From Brachybacterium vulturis (lineage in GTDB: Bacteria; Actinomycetota; Actinomycetes; Actinomycetales; Dermabacteraceae), in the NCBI RefSeq assembly GCF_002407185.1, contig NZ_CP023563.1:2232001-2296000 (forward strand): DNA of 64,000 bases, read 5' to 3'. The translations under genes were made by a program, and so were the position numbers. The notes under the pieces were generated by a model. The model ran no database searches. It had not been told where the DNA came from and saw only the letters and a program-made list of their open reading frames with translations. Below are positions 41,956-51,163 of the stretch, piece after piece (position 1 is the first letter of the stretch; each line of letters starts with the position of its first letter).

Positions 41956-42570
41956 TCACCAGCCGTGCACCTCCCGCACCGCGGCGGCCACCCGGTCGTA
42001 CCGCTGTCGGTCCAGGCGCCCGCCCTCGCGGCGCACCGCCTCGGGCGACAGCCGCAGCAGCCGGTCGGCGCGCACCTCGGAAGGGCGCCCCCGGCGGTCC
42101 CAGTCCCCGGCGCCGATGTCCACCCAGGTCGAGCCGTGCTGGTCCGTGACGGTCATGCCCGGCGCGGTGCGATCGCGGGAGGTGAGCATGAGCGCGACCA
42201 GGACCGTGCCGGAGCCGTCGGAGCCGCCCCGACCGGCGTCCTCCTCCGCGATCACCAGCACGGGGCGGTCCTTGCCCTGGGTGATGTCCTCCTCGAAGGG
42301 CACCCAGGACCAGACGACCTCGCCCGGATCGGGGCGGCCGTCGGCATGCGGCGCATAGGCGAGGGCCGGCGGGCCACCGGTGCGGCGGTCGGCGAGAGCG
42401 GGGGAGCCCTCGCCGAGGCCGGTATCGGCTGCGGAGGCGCCGTGCGGCCGCTGGTCGTCCTGCGCGCTCCGCCTCACCGCGCGGAGCGCGGCACGACCGA
42501 GGTCCCGCACGCCGCGGCGGGCGGCGGGGGAGCGCAGGGCGGTGCGGAGGAATCGGGGGATCAGGGACAT
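41956..42570 (-). CDS. PemK/MazF-like protein
   Basis: A 204-residue protein. The C-terminal part (about residues 90-204) resembles the PemK/MazF RNase fold: PGEVVWSWVPFEE, DRPVLVIAEED, VLVALMLTSRD, STWVDIGAGDWD. MazF-type toxins cut mRNA at short sequences. The N-terminal 60 residues (FLRTALRSPAARRGVRDL) are basic and not part of the toxin core. No antitoxin gene is adjacent, so it may not act as a classical toxin-antitoxin module. The ATG at 42570 is favoured by a GGAAGCGAG site; it is divergent from the ATP-grasp gene by 61 nt. Confidence 0.8.
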   Translation of the reverse strand: MSLIPRFLRTALRSPAARRGVRDLGRAALRAVRRSAQDDQRPHGASAADTGLGEGSPALADRRTGGPPALAYAPHADGRPDPGEVVWSWVPFEEDITQGKDRPVLVIAEEDAGRGGSDGSGTVLVALMLTSRDRTAPGMTVTDQHGSTWVDIGAGDWDRRGRPSEVRADRLLRLSPEAVRREGGRLDRQRYDRVAAAVREVHGW

Positions 42571-42618
42571 GGTGCTCGCTTCCGGGGCGTTCCGCGCCAC
42601 ACGGGGCAGGGGTGGTGC

Positions 42619-42624
42619 GAGAAT
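42619..42624 (+). promoter_or_regulatory. -10 element of the ATP-grasp gene (leaderless)
   Basis: GAGAAT with seven bases before the ATG at 42632. The first base is not T, so it is a weaker match than most others. Confidence 0.35.
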
Positions 42625-42631
42625 GGTAGGC

Positions 42632-44278
42632 ATGTCTGCCACCTCGCTGTTCCACAGCGCCCGCACCGGTGCCGGAGGCGACGAGATGTTCGCGCCCGAC
42701 GGCACGGTGCGGCCCACCTATCGCGCCCTGCACGACGCGCTGGCCGGACTCGGACCCGAGGAGTTCCGCTCCCGCTCGGAGTCGCTGGCCCGCAGCTACC
42801 TCGACCAGGGCATCACCTTCGACCATGCGGGAGAGGAGCGTCCCTTCCCGATCGACGCGATCCCGCGGGTGATCGCGGCCGAGGAATGGGCGCGCGTCTC
42901 CGCAGGCATCTCCCAGCGGGTGCGGGCCCTCGAGCGCTTCCTCGACGACCTCTACAACGACCAGTCGGCGATCGCCGACGGGGTGATCCCCGCGGAGCTG
43001 GTCACCTCCTCGACCTACGTGGTCGATCAGATGCGCGGCTACACCCCGCCCAACGGGGTGCGGATCCACATCTCCGGCATCGACCTGGTGCGTGACGGGG
43101 ACGGGGAGTTCCGGGTGCTGGAGGACAACGTGCGCACGCCCAGCGGGGTCAGCTACGTGCTCTCGAACCGTCGCGCCATGGCGCAGGGCTTCCCGGAGCT
43201 GTTCGCCGACCGGCCGGTCCGCCGCGTCGGCGAGTACCCGGGACGGCTGCTGGCCGCACTGCAGGCCGCCGCGCCGGACATCGCCGACGAGGAGGCCACG
43301 GTGGTGGTGCTCACCCCGGGCCGCTTCAACAGCGCCTACTTCGAGCACTCCCTGCTGGCCCGCACCATGGGCGTGGACCTCGTCGAGGCCTCCGACCTGG
43401 TCGAGCGCAACGAGCGCATCTACATGCGCACCACCGCCGGGCTGCGGCGGGTGGACGTGATCTACAAGCGCACCGATGACGACTTCATCGACCCCGAGGT
43501 GTTCCGTCCGGACTCGATGCTGGGCGTGCCCGGTCTGGTGCGCGCGGTCCTCGCCGGCAACGTGGTGGTCGCCAACGGCATCGGCAACGGCATCGGGGAC
43601 GACAAGCTCACCTACACCTATGTGCCCGATCTGATCCGCTACTACCTGGCCGAGGAGCCGATCCTGCCCAACGTCGACACCTGGCGCCTGGAGGAGCCGG
43701 AGTCCCGGGCGGAGGTGCTGGAACGGCTCGAGGAGCTGGTGGTCAAGCCCGTCGACGGCTCCGGCGGCAAGGGCATCGTCATCGGCCCCGCGGCCACCAC
43801 CGAGGAGCTCGACGAGCTGCGGGCGCGGCTGCAGGCCGATCCTCGCGGCTGGATCGCCCAACCCGTGGTGCAGCTGTCCACGATCCCGACCCTGGTCGAA
43901 GAAGGGCCCGAGCCGCGTCATGTCGACCTGCGCCCCTTCGCGCTGAACAGCGGCGACGATGTCTGGGTGCTGCCCGGCGGGCTCACCCGGGTCGCGCTGC
44001 CCCGCGGCGAGATGATCGTGAACTCCTCCCGCGGCGGCGGCTCGAAGGACACCTGGGTGCTCGCCGCGGAGCGCAGCGCCGACACCGGCCCGGCCTCCTC
44101 GTCCTCGCAGACGCAGGAGACCCGCGACGAGGGGATCGAGGACCCCACCGACGACAGCTACGACGAGTTCGAGGACGTGCGCGAGGAACCGGTCGAGGAG
44201 CGGGCACCCGAGCCCGACCCGGTCACCTCCGCGATCCCGATCATCGACGTCGAGGAGGCACCCCATGATGCTCAGTAG
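42632..44278 (+). CDS. Circularly permuted type 2 ATP-grasp protein
   Basis: A 548-residue enzyme of the DUF404/DUF407 type. Conserved blocks are present: FDHAGEERPFPIDAIPRVI, RVRALERFLDDLYNDQ, HISGIDLVRDGDGEFRVLED with the metal-binding ExN pair, VSYVLSNRR and VVKPVDGSGGKGIVIGP, which should bind ATP. It should form an amide or peptide-type bond. The C-terminus (about 490-548) is a long acidic tail (EFEDVREEPVEERAPEPD). It overlaps the Alpha-E gene by 14 nt. In published surveys these two families co-occur with a transglutaminase-like protease or proteasome-like proteins; none is adjacent here. Confidence 0.92.
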   Translation: MSATSLFHSARTGAGGDEMFAPDGTVRPTYRALHDALAGLGPEEFRSRSESLARSYLDQGITFDHAGEERPFPIDAIPRVIAAEEWARVSAGISQRVRALERFLDDLYNDQSAIADGVIPAELVTSSTYVVDQMRGYTPPNGVRIHISGIDLVRDGDGEFRVLEDNVRTPSGVSYVLSNRRAMAQGFPELFADRPVRRVGEYPGRLLAALQAAAPDIADEEATVVVLTPGRFNSAYFEHSLLARTMGVDLVEASDLVERNERIYMRTTAGLRRVDVIYKRTDDDFIDPEVFRPDSMLGVPGLVRAVLAGNVVVANGIGNGIGDDKLTYTYVPDLIRYYLAEEPILPNVDTWRLEEPESRAEVLERLEELVVKPVDGSGGKGIVIGPAATTEELDELRARLQADPRGWIAQPVVQLSTIPTLVEEGPEPRHVDLRPFALNSGDDVWVLPGGLTRVALPRGEMIVNSSRGGGSKDTWVLAAERSADTGPASSSSQTQETRDEGIEDPTDDSYDEFEDVREEPVEERAPEPDPVTSAIPIIDVEEAPHDAQ

Positions 44279-45182
44279 GATCGCCGACGCGATGTTCTGG
44301 ATCGGTCGGTACGTCGAACGCGCCGACCAGACCGCCCGGATCCTCGACGTGACGCTGCAGACCATCACCGAGGACACCCCGGAGGACCTCCCCGCGGCCT
44401 GCGCCGCCGTCTACCAGATCTTCGGGGTGGAGCAGGTCCAGGACGAGGACTGCACGGTCCAGCGGGTGCTGGACCGCCTGGTCACCGACCGGATGAACCC
44501 GTCGTCCGTGGCCGGTGCGCTGCTCACCGCACGGGAGAACGCCCGAGGCGTGCGCGAGGCGCTCTCGACCGAGGTGTGGGAATCGCTGAACACCACCACG
44601 CTCGGGCTGCCGCGCGGGGTGCGCCCCTCCCGCATGCACGGCGCCTTCCAGTTCGCCAAGGACCGCTGCGCCGTGGTCAATGGCCTGGTGGATTCGTCGA
44701 TGACCCGTGACGAGGCCTGGCTGTTCCTGCGCATCGGGCAGCTGCTCGAACGGGTCGACATGCTGGCCCGCAACCTGCAGGACCACGACCTGGAGGACTC
44801 CTCCTCCGCAGGGACCGTGATGCTGCTGCGGTCGTGCAGCGCGCACGAGGCATATATCCGCACCTACCGGGGACGCGTCCGCTCCTACCGGGCGATCGAG
44901 TTCCTGCTGCTGGACTCGATCTTCCCCCGTTCGGCGGTGCACTGTCTCAGCGAGCTCGACGAGGCGCTCGAGACCCTCGCCAAGCTCCACGGCAACAGCT
45001 TCGACCGCCTCGGCGCGGCCGAACCCGGCCGGAGGATCGTCGGCCGCGCCCTGGCCAGCCTGCGGTTCCGTGCGCTGGACGACATCATCGCCGACTTCGA
45101 CGAGGAGATGGAGCAGCTGCAGATGGTCACCGGCGCCGTCACCCGGGCACTGGGCACCACCTACTTCCACCCGGCGCACTGA
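44265..45182 (+). CDS. Alpha-E domain protein
   Basis: A 305-residue all-helical protein. The N-terminus MMLSRIADAMFWIGRYVERADQTARILD is the hallmark of the Alpha-E family (WxGRYxERAE/D). Glu- and Arg-rich helices continue (ENARGVREALSTEVWESL, RVDMLARNLQDHD). Its function is unproven, but it is nearly always encoded next to a circularly permuted ATP-grasp protein, as here (14-nt overlap). The pair is proposed to build or modify a peptide tag; that is from comparative work, not from this sequence. Confidence 0.92.
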   Translation: MMLSRIADAMFWIGRYVERADQTARILDVTLQTITEDTPEDLPAACAAVYQIFGVEQVQDEDCTVQRVLDRLVTDRMNPSSVAGALLTARENARGVREALSTEVWESLNTTTLGLPRGVRPSRMHGAFQFAKDRCAVVNGLVDSSMTRDEAWLFLRIGQLLERVDMLARNLQDHDLEDSSSAGTVMLLRSCSAHEAYIRTYRGRVRSYRAIEFLLLDSIFPRSAVHCLSELDEALETLAKLHGNSFDRLGAAEPGRRIVGRALASLRFRALDDIIADFDEEMEQLQMVTGAVTRALGTTYFHPAH

Positions 45183-45193
45183 GCTCTCGGCGG

Positions 45194-45826
45194 ATGAGCA
45201 GCGGGGGCCCGCTCGTGCTCGCACTCCCGTTCCGCGGGCGGTGGAAGGTCCAGAACTCTCCGGCGGATCGCGTGCCGAGCCATGGGACCGCGCAGTTCGC
45301 CCTCGCCCACTCGATCGATCTCGTCCCGGTCGACGAGCACGGCCGCACCGCGCCCTTCGGCCTCAGGAGCCTGGTGCTGCCCGAGCCGCCCGAGGCCTTC
45401 CCCGGATTCGGGCGGGAGGCGCTGAGCCCCGTGGACGGCGTGATCCACAGCCTCCTCGACAGCCTGGACGATCACCACGCCGGCCGGGGGCTCCCCTCGA
45501 TCGGCTTTGCCCTCACCCAGCGACGCCGGGCCGCGGCGGGATGGACGGCGCTCGCGGGGAACCACGTGATCCTGCGCGCCCGCCACCGGGGCACCGAGGT
45601 GTACGTGGCGCTGTGCCACCTCCGTCGAGGGAGCGTCACCGTGCGTCCGGGGCAGGAGATCCGCGTCGGAGCGCCCCTCGGCAGCTGCGGCAATTCCGGC
45701 AACAGCACCGAGCCCCACCTCCACCTGCAGGCGATGAGCGCGGCGGACCCGTCGGTCGCCCGCGCCGTGCCCTTCACGCTGCCCGACGGGCTGCCCCGGG
45801 GCGGGCAGGTCGTGGACGGGGGCTGA
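45194..45826 (+). CDS. M23-like peptidoglycan endopeptidase domain protein
   Basis: A 210-residue protein. Zinc-binding parts of the M23/LytM fold are visible: an AHSIDLVPVD segment near residue 38 (HxxD) and EPHLHLQ near residue 178 (HxH). A glycine-rich turn CGNSGNST precedes the latter. No signal peptide is clear, which is unusual for a wall hydrolase, so either export by another route or a cytoplasmic role is possible. ATG at 45194 lies 11 nt after the Alpha-E stop and it probably shares that transcript. It takes the position that a transglutaminase-like gene holds in many related loci, but is not related to it. Confidence 0.75.
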   Translation: MSSGGPLVLALPFRGRWKVQNSPADRVPSHGTAQFALAHSIDLVPVDEHGRTAPFGLRSLVLPEPPEAFPGFGREALSPVDGVIHSLLDSLDDHHAGRGLPSIGFALTQRRRAAAGWTALAGNHVILRARHRGTEVYVALCHLRRGSVTVRPGQEIRVGAPLGSCGNSGNSTEPHLHLQAMSAADPSVARAVPFTLPDGLPRGGQVVDGG

Positions 45827-45946
45827 GGTCTCCCTGTGACCTCTGTCCTCGCGCGCGGCGGGGAGCGGGCCGAGGGCGGCTCCCATGAGACGATGGGCCG
45901 ATGCCCGGGCGCTGCTGCGCCCGACCACGAACCCAGGAGAGGACGT

Positions 45947-47827
45947 ATGCCGGTGAGCCCGAGGATCGCTGTCGATGAGGCCCGGGACATCCTGCCCGCG
46001 TCGACACCCCAGGAGCGCCTGCGCAACTTCTGCATCATCGCGCACATCGACCACGGCAAGTCCACCCTGGCCGACCGGATGCTGCAGATCACCGGGATCG
46101 TCGAGGAGCGCGCGATGCGCGCCCAGTACCTCGACCGGATGGACATCGAGCGCGAGCGCGGCATCACCGTCAAGAGCCAGGCCGTGCGCATGCCGTGGCA
46201 GGTCGACGGCGTGAACTACGCCCTGAACATGATCGACACCCCCGGCCACGTCGACTTCACCTACGAGGTCTCCCGCTCCCTCGCCGCCTGCGAGGGCGCG
46301 ATCCTGCTGGTCGACGCCGCGCAGGGCATCGAGGCGCAGACGCTGGCGAACCTGTACCTGGCGATGGAGCACGACCTCACCATCATCCCGGTGCTGAACA
46401 AGATCGACCTGCCCGGCGCGGAGCCGGAGAAGTACGCCGCCGAGATCGGTCAGCTGGTGGGCGTGGACCCCGACGACGTGCTGCGCGTCTCCGGCAAGAC
46501 CGGGGTGGGTGTGCCCGAGCTGCTGGACCACGTCGTGGAGACCCTGCCCGCCCCGCACGGCGAGGTCGAGGCCCCGTGCCGCGCGATGATCTTCGACTCC
46601 GTCTACGACACCTATCGCGGCGTGGTCACCTACATCCGCGTGTTCGACGGCTCCCTGAAGTCCCGCGACCGCATCGACATGATGTCCACCGGCGCGCACC
46701 ACGAACTGCTCGAGATCGGGGTCAGCTCCCCCGAGCCCCACCCCACCCCGGGCATCGGCCCCGGTGAGGTGGGCTATCTGATCACCGGCGTGAAGGACGT
46801 GCGCCAGTCCAAGGTCGGCGACACCATCACCACCTCGATCCGCGGCGCCCAGCAGCCCCTGGCCGGCTACTCCGAGCCCAAGCCGATGGTGTACTCCGGG
46901 CTGTTCCCGATCGACGGCTCCGACTACCCGGTCCTGCGCGATGCGCTGGACAAGCTCAAGCTCAACGACGCCTCCCTGAACTACGAGCCCGAGACCTCCA
47001 CCGCCCTCGGCTTCGGCTTCCGCGTGGGCTTCCTGGGCCTGCTGCACCTGGAGATCGTCCGCGAGCGGCTCGAGCGCGAGTTCAACCTCGAACTGATCTC
47101 CACCGCGCCCAGCGTCGTCTACCAGGTGACGATGGAGGACGGCACCGAGGTCGAGGTGATGAACCCCTCCGACTTCCCGGCCGGCAAGGTCGACTCCATC
47201 ACCGAACCGATCACCAAGGCCACCATCCTGGTGCCCAGCGAATTCATCGGCGCCGTCATGGAGCTGTGCCAGTCCAAGCGCGGCAACCTCGGCGGCATGG
47301 ACTACCTCAGCGAGGACCGCGTCGAGCTGCGCTACACCCTGCCGCTGGCCGAGATCGTCTTCGACTTCTTCGATCAGCTGAAGTCCAAGACCCGCGGCTA
47401 CGCCTCGCTGGACTACGACGTCTCCGGCTCCCAGGTCGCCGACCTGGTCAAGGTCGACATGCTGCTGCAGGGTGAGCCGGTGGACGCCTTCAGCGCCATC
47501 GTGCACCGCGACAAGGCGTACAACTACGGCGTCGAGATGGCCGGGAAGCTCAAGAAGCTCATCCCGCGCCAGCAGTTCGAGGTGCCGATCCAGGCCGCCA
47601 TCGGCGCCCGCATCATCGCCCGCGAGAACATCCGCGCGATGCGCAAGGACGTGCTGTCCAAGTGCTACGGCGGCGACATCTCCCGCAAGCGCAAGCTGCT
47701 CGAGAAGCAGAAGGAGGGCAAGAAGCGCATGAAGAACATCGGCTCCGTCGAGGTCCCGCAGGAAGCGTTCATCGCCGCGCTCTCCTCCGACGAGGGCGAT
47801 ATGCCCAAGGACAGCAAGAAGAAGTGA
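45947..47827 (+). CDS. lepA: Elongation factor 4 (LepA)
   Basis: A 626-residue translational GTPase. The G1 motif [14 protein letters not shown] is near residue 30; G2 (RERGIT), G3 (DTPGHVDF) and G4 (NKID) follow. The C-terminal LepA-specific part includes [20 protein letters not shown] and the basic tail [20 protein letters not shown]. LepA acts on ribosomes under ionic stress or in assembly. AGGAGAGGACGT places the ATG at 45947 just behind a strong ribosome-binding site. It has 119 nt to the previous gene, so it probably has its own promoter. Confidence 0.97.
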   Translation: MPVSPRIAVDEARDILPASTPQERLRNFCIIAHIDHGKSTLADRMLQITGIVEERAMRAQYLDRMDIERERGITVKSQAVRMPWQVDGVNYALNMIDTPGHVDFTYEVSRSLAACEGAILLVDAAQGIEAQTLANLYLAMEHDLTIIPVLNKIDLPGAEPEKYAAEIGQLVGVDPDDVLRVSGKTGVGVPELLDHVVETLPAPHGEVEAPCRAMIFDSVYDTYRGVVTYIRVFDGSLKSRDRIDMMSTGAHHELLEIGVSSPEPHPTPGIGPGEVGYLITGVKDVRQSKVGDTITTSIRGAQQPLAGYSEPKPMVYSGLFPIDGSDYPVLRDALDKLKLNDASLNYEPETSTALGFGFRVGFLGLLHLEIVRERLEREFNLELISTAPSVVYQVTMEDGTEVEVMNPSDFPAGKVDSITEPITKATILVPSEFIGAVMELCQSKRGNLGGMDYLSEDRVELRYTLPLAEIVFDFFDQLKSKTRGYASLDYDVSGSQVADLVKVDMLLQGEPVDAFSAIVHRDKAYNYGVEMAGKLKKLIPRQQFEVPIQAAIGARIIARENIRAMRKDVLSKCYGGDISRKRKLLEKQKEGKKRMKNIGSVEVPQEAFIAALSSDEGDMPKDSKKK

Positions 47828-47867
47828 CGCCCGGGCGACGGCCCGACGCCGCGGGAGGAGCCCCGAG

Positions 47868-48623
47868 ATGACCAGCGCACCCAGCACCCTCGAGGTGGCG
47901 TTCGATCCGGCCGCCACCGGACGGATCGCCGCGGTGTGCACCGTCGCCGAGCTGTTCCCGGTCCCGGCCAGCGGCCTCATGAGCGGGATCGACAAGCGAC
48001 CGGCCCCCGGGCCGGTCCGGCTGCTCACCCACGGCGTGCTCGGTGATGTCCAGGGGGACCGCGAGCACCACGGCGGGATCTTCAAGGCCGTCTACGCCTT
48101 CTCCCGGGAGGTCCGCGAGGCCTTCGTCGACCTGGCCGGGCAGGAGCTGCCGGACGGGTTCTTCGGCGAGAACCTGGTGACGGTCGACCACGACACCGAC
48201 GAGACGGTCATCGGCGAGCGCTGGCGGATCGGCGGCGCCGAGATCGAGGCCACCTGCCCCCGGACCCCATGCGGCACCTTCTCCGCGAGGATGGGGGACC
48301 GGCGCTGGGGCCGCACCTTCACCGCTCAGGGCCGTTGCGGCGCCTACTTCCGCGTCCTCACCGACGGTGAGGTGACCGCGGGCGATGCGATCGAGGTCCT
48401 GGCACGCCCCGCCCACGGCGTGACCATCGCGGACGCCTTCCGCGGCCTGACCGCGGAGCAGGCCCGCGCCCTGCTGGACTGGGCAGAGGAGACCGGCACC
48501 GTGCTCTACGACTCGCTGGCACAGTCCGCGCTCACGGTGCTGTCCCGGGCGGGGGAGCACCCTGACTTCCCTGCCGCGCTGCGCTCCACCGGCCGCGGGC
48601 TCGGACTGGGGATGGGCCTGTGA
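47868..48623 (+). CDS. MOSC domain protein
   Basis: A 251-residue protein. The MOSC core covers about residues 15-170: GLMSGIDKRPAPGPVRL, VLGDVQGDREHHGGIFKAVYA, GFFGENLVTV, and CPRTPCGTFSARMG with the cysteine that in MOSC proteins contacts the molybdenum-cofactor sulfur. Such proteins act in molybdenum-cofactor sulfuration or in metal-sulfur detoxification (YiiM-like). The substrate is not indicated. The C-terminal helical addition fits YiiM. The stop overlaps the hemW start by four bases. Confidence 0.9.
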   Translation: MTSAPSTLEVAFDPAATGRIAAVCTVAELFPVPASGLMSGIDKRPAPGPVRLLTHGVLGDVQGDREHHGGIFKAVYAFSREVREAFVDLAGQELPDGFFGENLVTVDHDTDETVIGERWRIGGAEIEATCPRTPCGTFSARMGDRRWGRTFTAQGRCGAYFRVLTDGEVTAGDAIEVLARPAHGVTIADAFRGLTAEQARALLDWAEETGTVLYDSLAQSALTVLSRAGEHPDFPAALRSTGRGLGLGMGL

Positions 48624-49789
48624 GCACGGTGCGCCCCGCAGACGGTGACCTGTCGGTCTACATCCACGTCCCCTTCTGCGCCGTGCGCTGCGGGTACTGC
48701 GACTTCAACACCTACACCGCCACCGAGCTCGGCGGTGGCGGGTCCCAGGCGGAGTACGCGCACAACGCCATGACCGAGATGGACCTGACCCTCGCCGCGG
48801 ACCGCGCGGCCGGCTACGACTACCGGCAGGTCTCCACCGTGTTCTTCGGCGGCGGCACCCCCACGCTGCTGCCTGCGGACGATCTGGTCGCGATGCTCGA
48901 GCACCTGCGCACCCTGCTCCCGCTCGCGGACGACGCCGAGGTCACCACCGAGGCGAACCCCGACTCGGTGACCCGCGCCTCGCTCTCCCGGCTCGCCGCC
49001 GGCGGCATCACCCGAGTCTCCTTCGGCATGCAGTCCGCCGTGCCCTCGGTGCTCGCCACCCTGGACCGCACCCACGACCCCGAGAAGGTGCCGCAGGCCG
49101 TGGCCTGGGCGCGCGAGGCCGGCCTGGATGTCAGCCTCGACCTCATCTACGGCACCCCGGGCGAGACGATCGCCGACGTCGAGACGTCCGTGACGTCGGC
49201 GCTGGCCTGCGGAGTCGACCACATGTCCGCGTACTCGCTGATCATCGAGGGCAACACGGCGATGGCCCGGCAGCTGCGCCGCGGCGAGCTCACGGCCCCC
49301 GATCCCGACGACATGGCCGACAAGTACGAGCTCGTCGACGATCTCGCGAGGGCCGACGGGCTGTCCTGGTACGAGGTCTCCAACTGGTCCCGCACCCCGG
49401 CCCAGCGCTCCCGCCACAACCTCGCCTACTGGCGCGGCACCGACTGGTGGGGGATCGGACCCGGCGCCCACCGCCACCGCGACGGACTGCGTGCCTGGAA
49501 CGTGAAGCACCCCAGCCGCTACGCGAGGATGCTCGCCGCGGGGGAGATGCCGGTGGCGGACTCCGAGCAGGTCACCGCCGAGGACCGGCTGGTCGAGCGG
49601 ATCATGCTCGAGCTGCGGATCGCCGACGGCCTCGCCGTCGAGGTGGTCCCGGTCGACCGCCGGCGGATGCTCGCCGTGCACCGCGACCGCGGGCACCTCG
49701 AGCCCGCCGCCCTCGAGGCCGGCCGGGCGGTGCTGACCCGCAGCGGGCGTCTGCTGGCCGACGCGGTGATCCGGGACCTGGTGCCCTGA
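48620..49789 (+). CDS. hemW: Radical SAM protein HemW (heme chaperone family)
   Basis: A 389-residue radical SAM protein. The 4Fe-4S motif is in IHVPFCAVRCGYCDF (CxxxCxxC, residues about 17-24). FGGGTPTLL and SFGMQSAVPSVL follow the HemW layout, and the C-terminal domain begins near residue 290. HemW binds heme and helps deliver it to membrane cytochromes; coproporphyrinogen oxidation is done by true HemN. GTG at 48620 overlaps the MOSC stop. It precedes hrcA-dnaJ, the usual actinobacterial order with DUF genes between. Confidence 0.92.
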   Translation: MSTVRPADGDLSVYIHVPFCAVRCGYCDFNTYTATELGGGGSQAEYAHNAMTEMDLTLAADRAAGYDYRQVSTVFFGGGTPTLLPADDLVAMLEHLRTLLPLADDAEVTTEANPDSVTRASLSRLAAGGITRVSFGMQSAVPSVLATLDRTHDPEKVPQAVAWAREAGLDVSLDLIYGTPGETIADVETSVTSALACGVDHMSAYSLIIEGNTAMARQLRRGELTAPDPDDMADKYELVDDLARADGLSWYEVSNWSRTPAQRSRHNLAYWRGTDWWGIGPGAHRHRDGLRAWNVKHPSRYARMLAAGEMPVADSEQVTAEDRLVERIMLELRIADGLAVEVVPVDRRRMLAVHRDRGHLEPAALEAGRAVLTRSGRLLADAVIRDLVP

Positions 49790-49799
49790 CGGCTCGGGG

Positions 49800-49805
49800 C
49801 AGACT
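49800..49805 (+). promoter_or_regulatory. Possible -10 element of the DUF1801 gene (leaderless)
   Basis: CAGACT with six bases before the ATG at 49812. The first base deviates from TANNNT. Confidence 0.35.
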
Positions 49806-49811
49806 GGGACC

Positions 49812-50192
49812 ATGACCGCTGCTGCGAAGCCTGCCACGATCGACGAGTACATCGCGCGGCTCGATGAGCCTGCCGCTGCGCGGATGCGGGAGCTGCGGGC
49901 CGTGGCCCGGGAGACCGTGCCCGAGGCGGACGAGGCCATGAAGTGGGGCGCCCCGGCCTTCGTGCATCCGCGGGGCACCATCCTGTTCGTCTGCAGTGCG
50001 CACCGTCGCCACGCGAACGTCACGTTCACCCCCAGCACGCGCGAGGCCTTCGCCGAGGAGCTGGCCGCCTTCGAGACGGGCAAGGGGAGCGTCAAGCTGC
50101 CCTATGTCGCCCCGGTGCCGGTGCCGCTGCTGCGCCGTATGATCACCCATCGCCTGCGCGAGTTCGAGGACGAGGGCGTGAACTGGATGTGA
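49812..50192 (+). CDS. DUF1801 family protein
   Basis: A 126-residue protein matching the DUF1801/YdhG-like fold: IDEYIARLDEPAAARMRELRAV, EADEAMKWGAPAFV, SVKLPYVAPVPVPLLRRMI. These small proteins are widespread and of unknown function; an iron-related role has been suggested for some. The ATG at 49812 lies 22 nt after the hemW stop, with a possible leaderless -10 between. A clear hairpin follows. Confidence 0.87.
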   Translation: MTAAAKPATIDEYIARLDEPAAARMRELRAVARETVPEADEAMKWGAPAFVHPRGTILFVCSAHRRHANVTFTPSTREAFAEELAAFETGKGSVKLPYVAPVPVPLLRRMITHRLREFEDEGVNWM

Positions 50193-50194
50193 GA

Positions 50195-50229
50195 ACGCCC
50201 CCGAGATCGGCGAGCGATCTCAGGGGCGT
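50195..50229. terminator. Bidirectional terminator between the DUF1801 and DUF4870 genes
   Basis: Arms 50195-50209 (ACGCCCCCGAGATCG) and 50215-50229 pair at 14 of 15 positions with a 5-nt loop. It lies between convergent genes. Confidence 0.7.
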
Positions 50230-50261
50230 GCACGGTCAGCGGGCGGCGGAGGCCGCGACGC

Positions 50262-51026
50262 TCACTTCACCAGACGGAGGTTGACCGGGTAGTTCCAGTA
50301 CTCGCCCCGGTTCGCCTTGACCGCGCCGATGATCGAGAACACCAGCTGCACCAGGGCCGGCAGACCGACCAGCGGGTACAGGATCGTGGCGATCCCGAAG
50401 GTGAAGATGGTCAGGATGGTGATCACGATGGTCAGGACGATCTGGGCGGCGAACACCGCGATCGCACCGTTCAGCGCCTCGGCGGAGTGGAAGCGCACGA
50501 AGCGGTCCCGGTCCTTGTACATCAGGTAGACGACCAGCGGGCCCACCCAGCCGAGGAAGCCCCAGCTGACCACGTGCCCGACGGCGACCGCGGCCTGGGC
50601 GATCGTCGCCCACAGGCGCGAGTCCGACTGGCTCACGGCCTGCCCGGTCAGCGGCCCGTCGTAGATCCCCGGGGTGCCGGCCGGCGGCAGGTTCTCGCCC
50701 TGCGCTGCCGGCCCGGAGCCGTAGGGTGCCTGCTGGCCATGGGGTGCCTGCTGGGCGTGCGGAGCCGGTGCGGCGTACGGAGCCTGCCCGCCCGGGGACG
50801 GCTGCTGCGCCGGAGCCTGCGGTGCCGGCTGCGAGGCCGGGGCGGCGTCGATGTCCAGGGGGTGGTTCCTCGCGGCGTCGGCGTCGGCGTCGTAGGCGTA
50901 GGGATCGTGCGGATGGAGGTTCGGATCGGAGGTCGGAGCGCCCTGCTCCGCCTGCGGGGGCCGCGGGGCGTCCGGACCGCCGGGCTCGGCGGCATACGGA
51001 TCGTGGGGGTGCGGTGTCTGGCTCAT
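50262..51026 (-). CDS. DUF4870 family membrane protein
   Basis: A 254-residue protein. The first 130 residues are a Pro/Ala/Gln/His-rich disordered tail with short repeats (PHDPYAAEPGGP, then HPHDPYAYD, and several QQAP/HGQQ copies). The rest has about three hydrophobic segments (VGHVVSWGFLGWVGPLVVYLM, then AIAVFAAQIVLTIVITIL, then LVQLVFSIIG), matching DUF4870. Function is unknown. GAAGGAATC precedes the ATG at 51026. TAGGCT at 51080-51085 with a GTGACG -35 about 18 nt further upstream suggests its own promoter. Confidence 0.88.
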   Translation of the reverse strand: MSQTPHPHDPYAAEPGGPDAPRPPQAEQGAPTSDPNLHPHDPYAYDADADAARNHPLDIDAAPASQPAPQAPAQQPSPGGQAPYAAPAPHAQQAPHGQQAPYGSGPAAQGENLPPAGTPGIYDGPLTGQAVSQSDSRLWATIAQAAVAVGHVVSWGFLGWVGPLVVYLMYKDRDRFVRFHSAEALNGAIAVFAAQIVLTIVITILTIFTFGIATILYPLVGLPALVQLVFSIIGAVKANRGEYWNYPVNLRLVK

Positions 51027-51079
51027 GATTCCTTCTTCGTCACGGGCCGGCAGGGAGCCGGCGGCGGGCTGATGGATCC

Positions 51080-51109
51080 AGCCTAGAGAGCATCCGCGGC
51101 GTCGTCACC
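51080..51109 (-). promoter_or_regulatory. Promoter of the DUF4870 gene
   Basis: Minus-strand GTGACG (51104-51109), an 18-nt spacer and TAGGCT (51080-51085). The transcription start would be near 51073, leaving a leader of about 46 nt with a GAAGGA ribosome-binding site. Confidence 0.5.
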
Positions 51110-51163
51110 GTGGCGAACCGCCGGATCGTGTGGGGGATAGCCCCCAGACAGGGGGCCTGCGAC

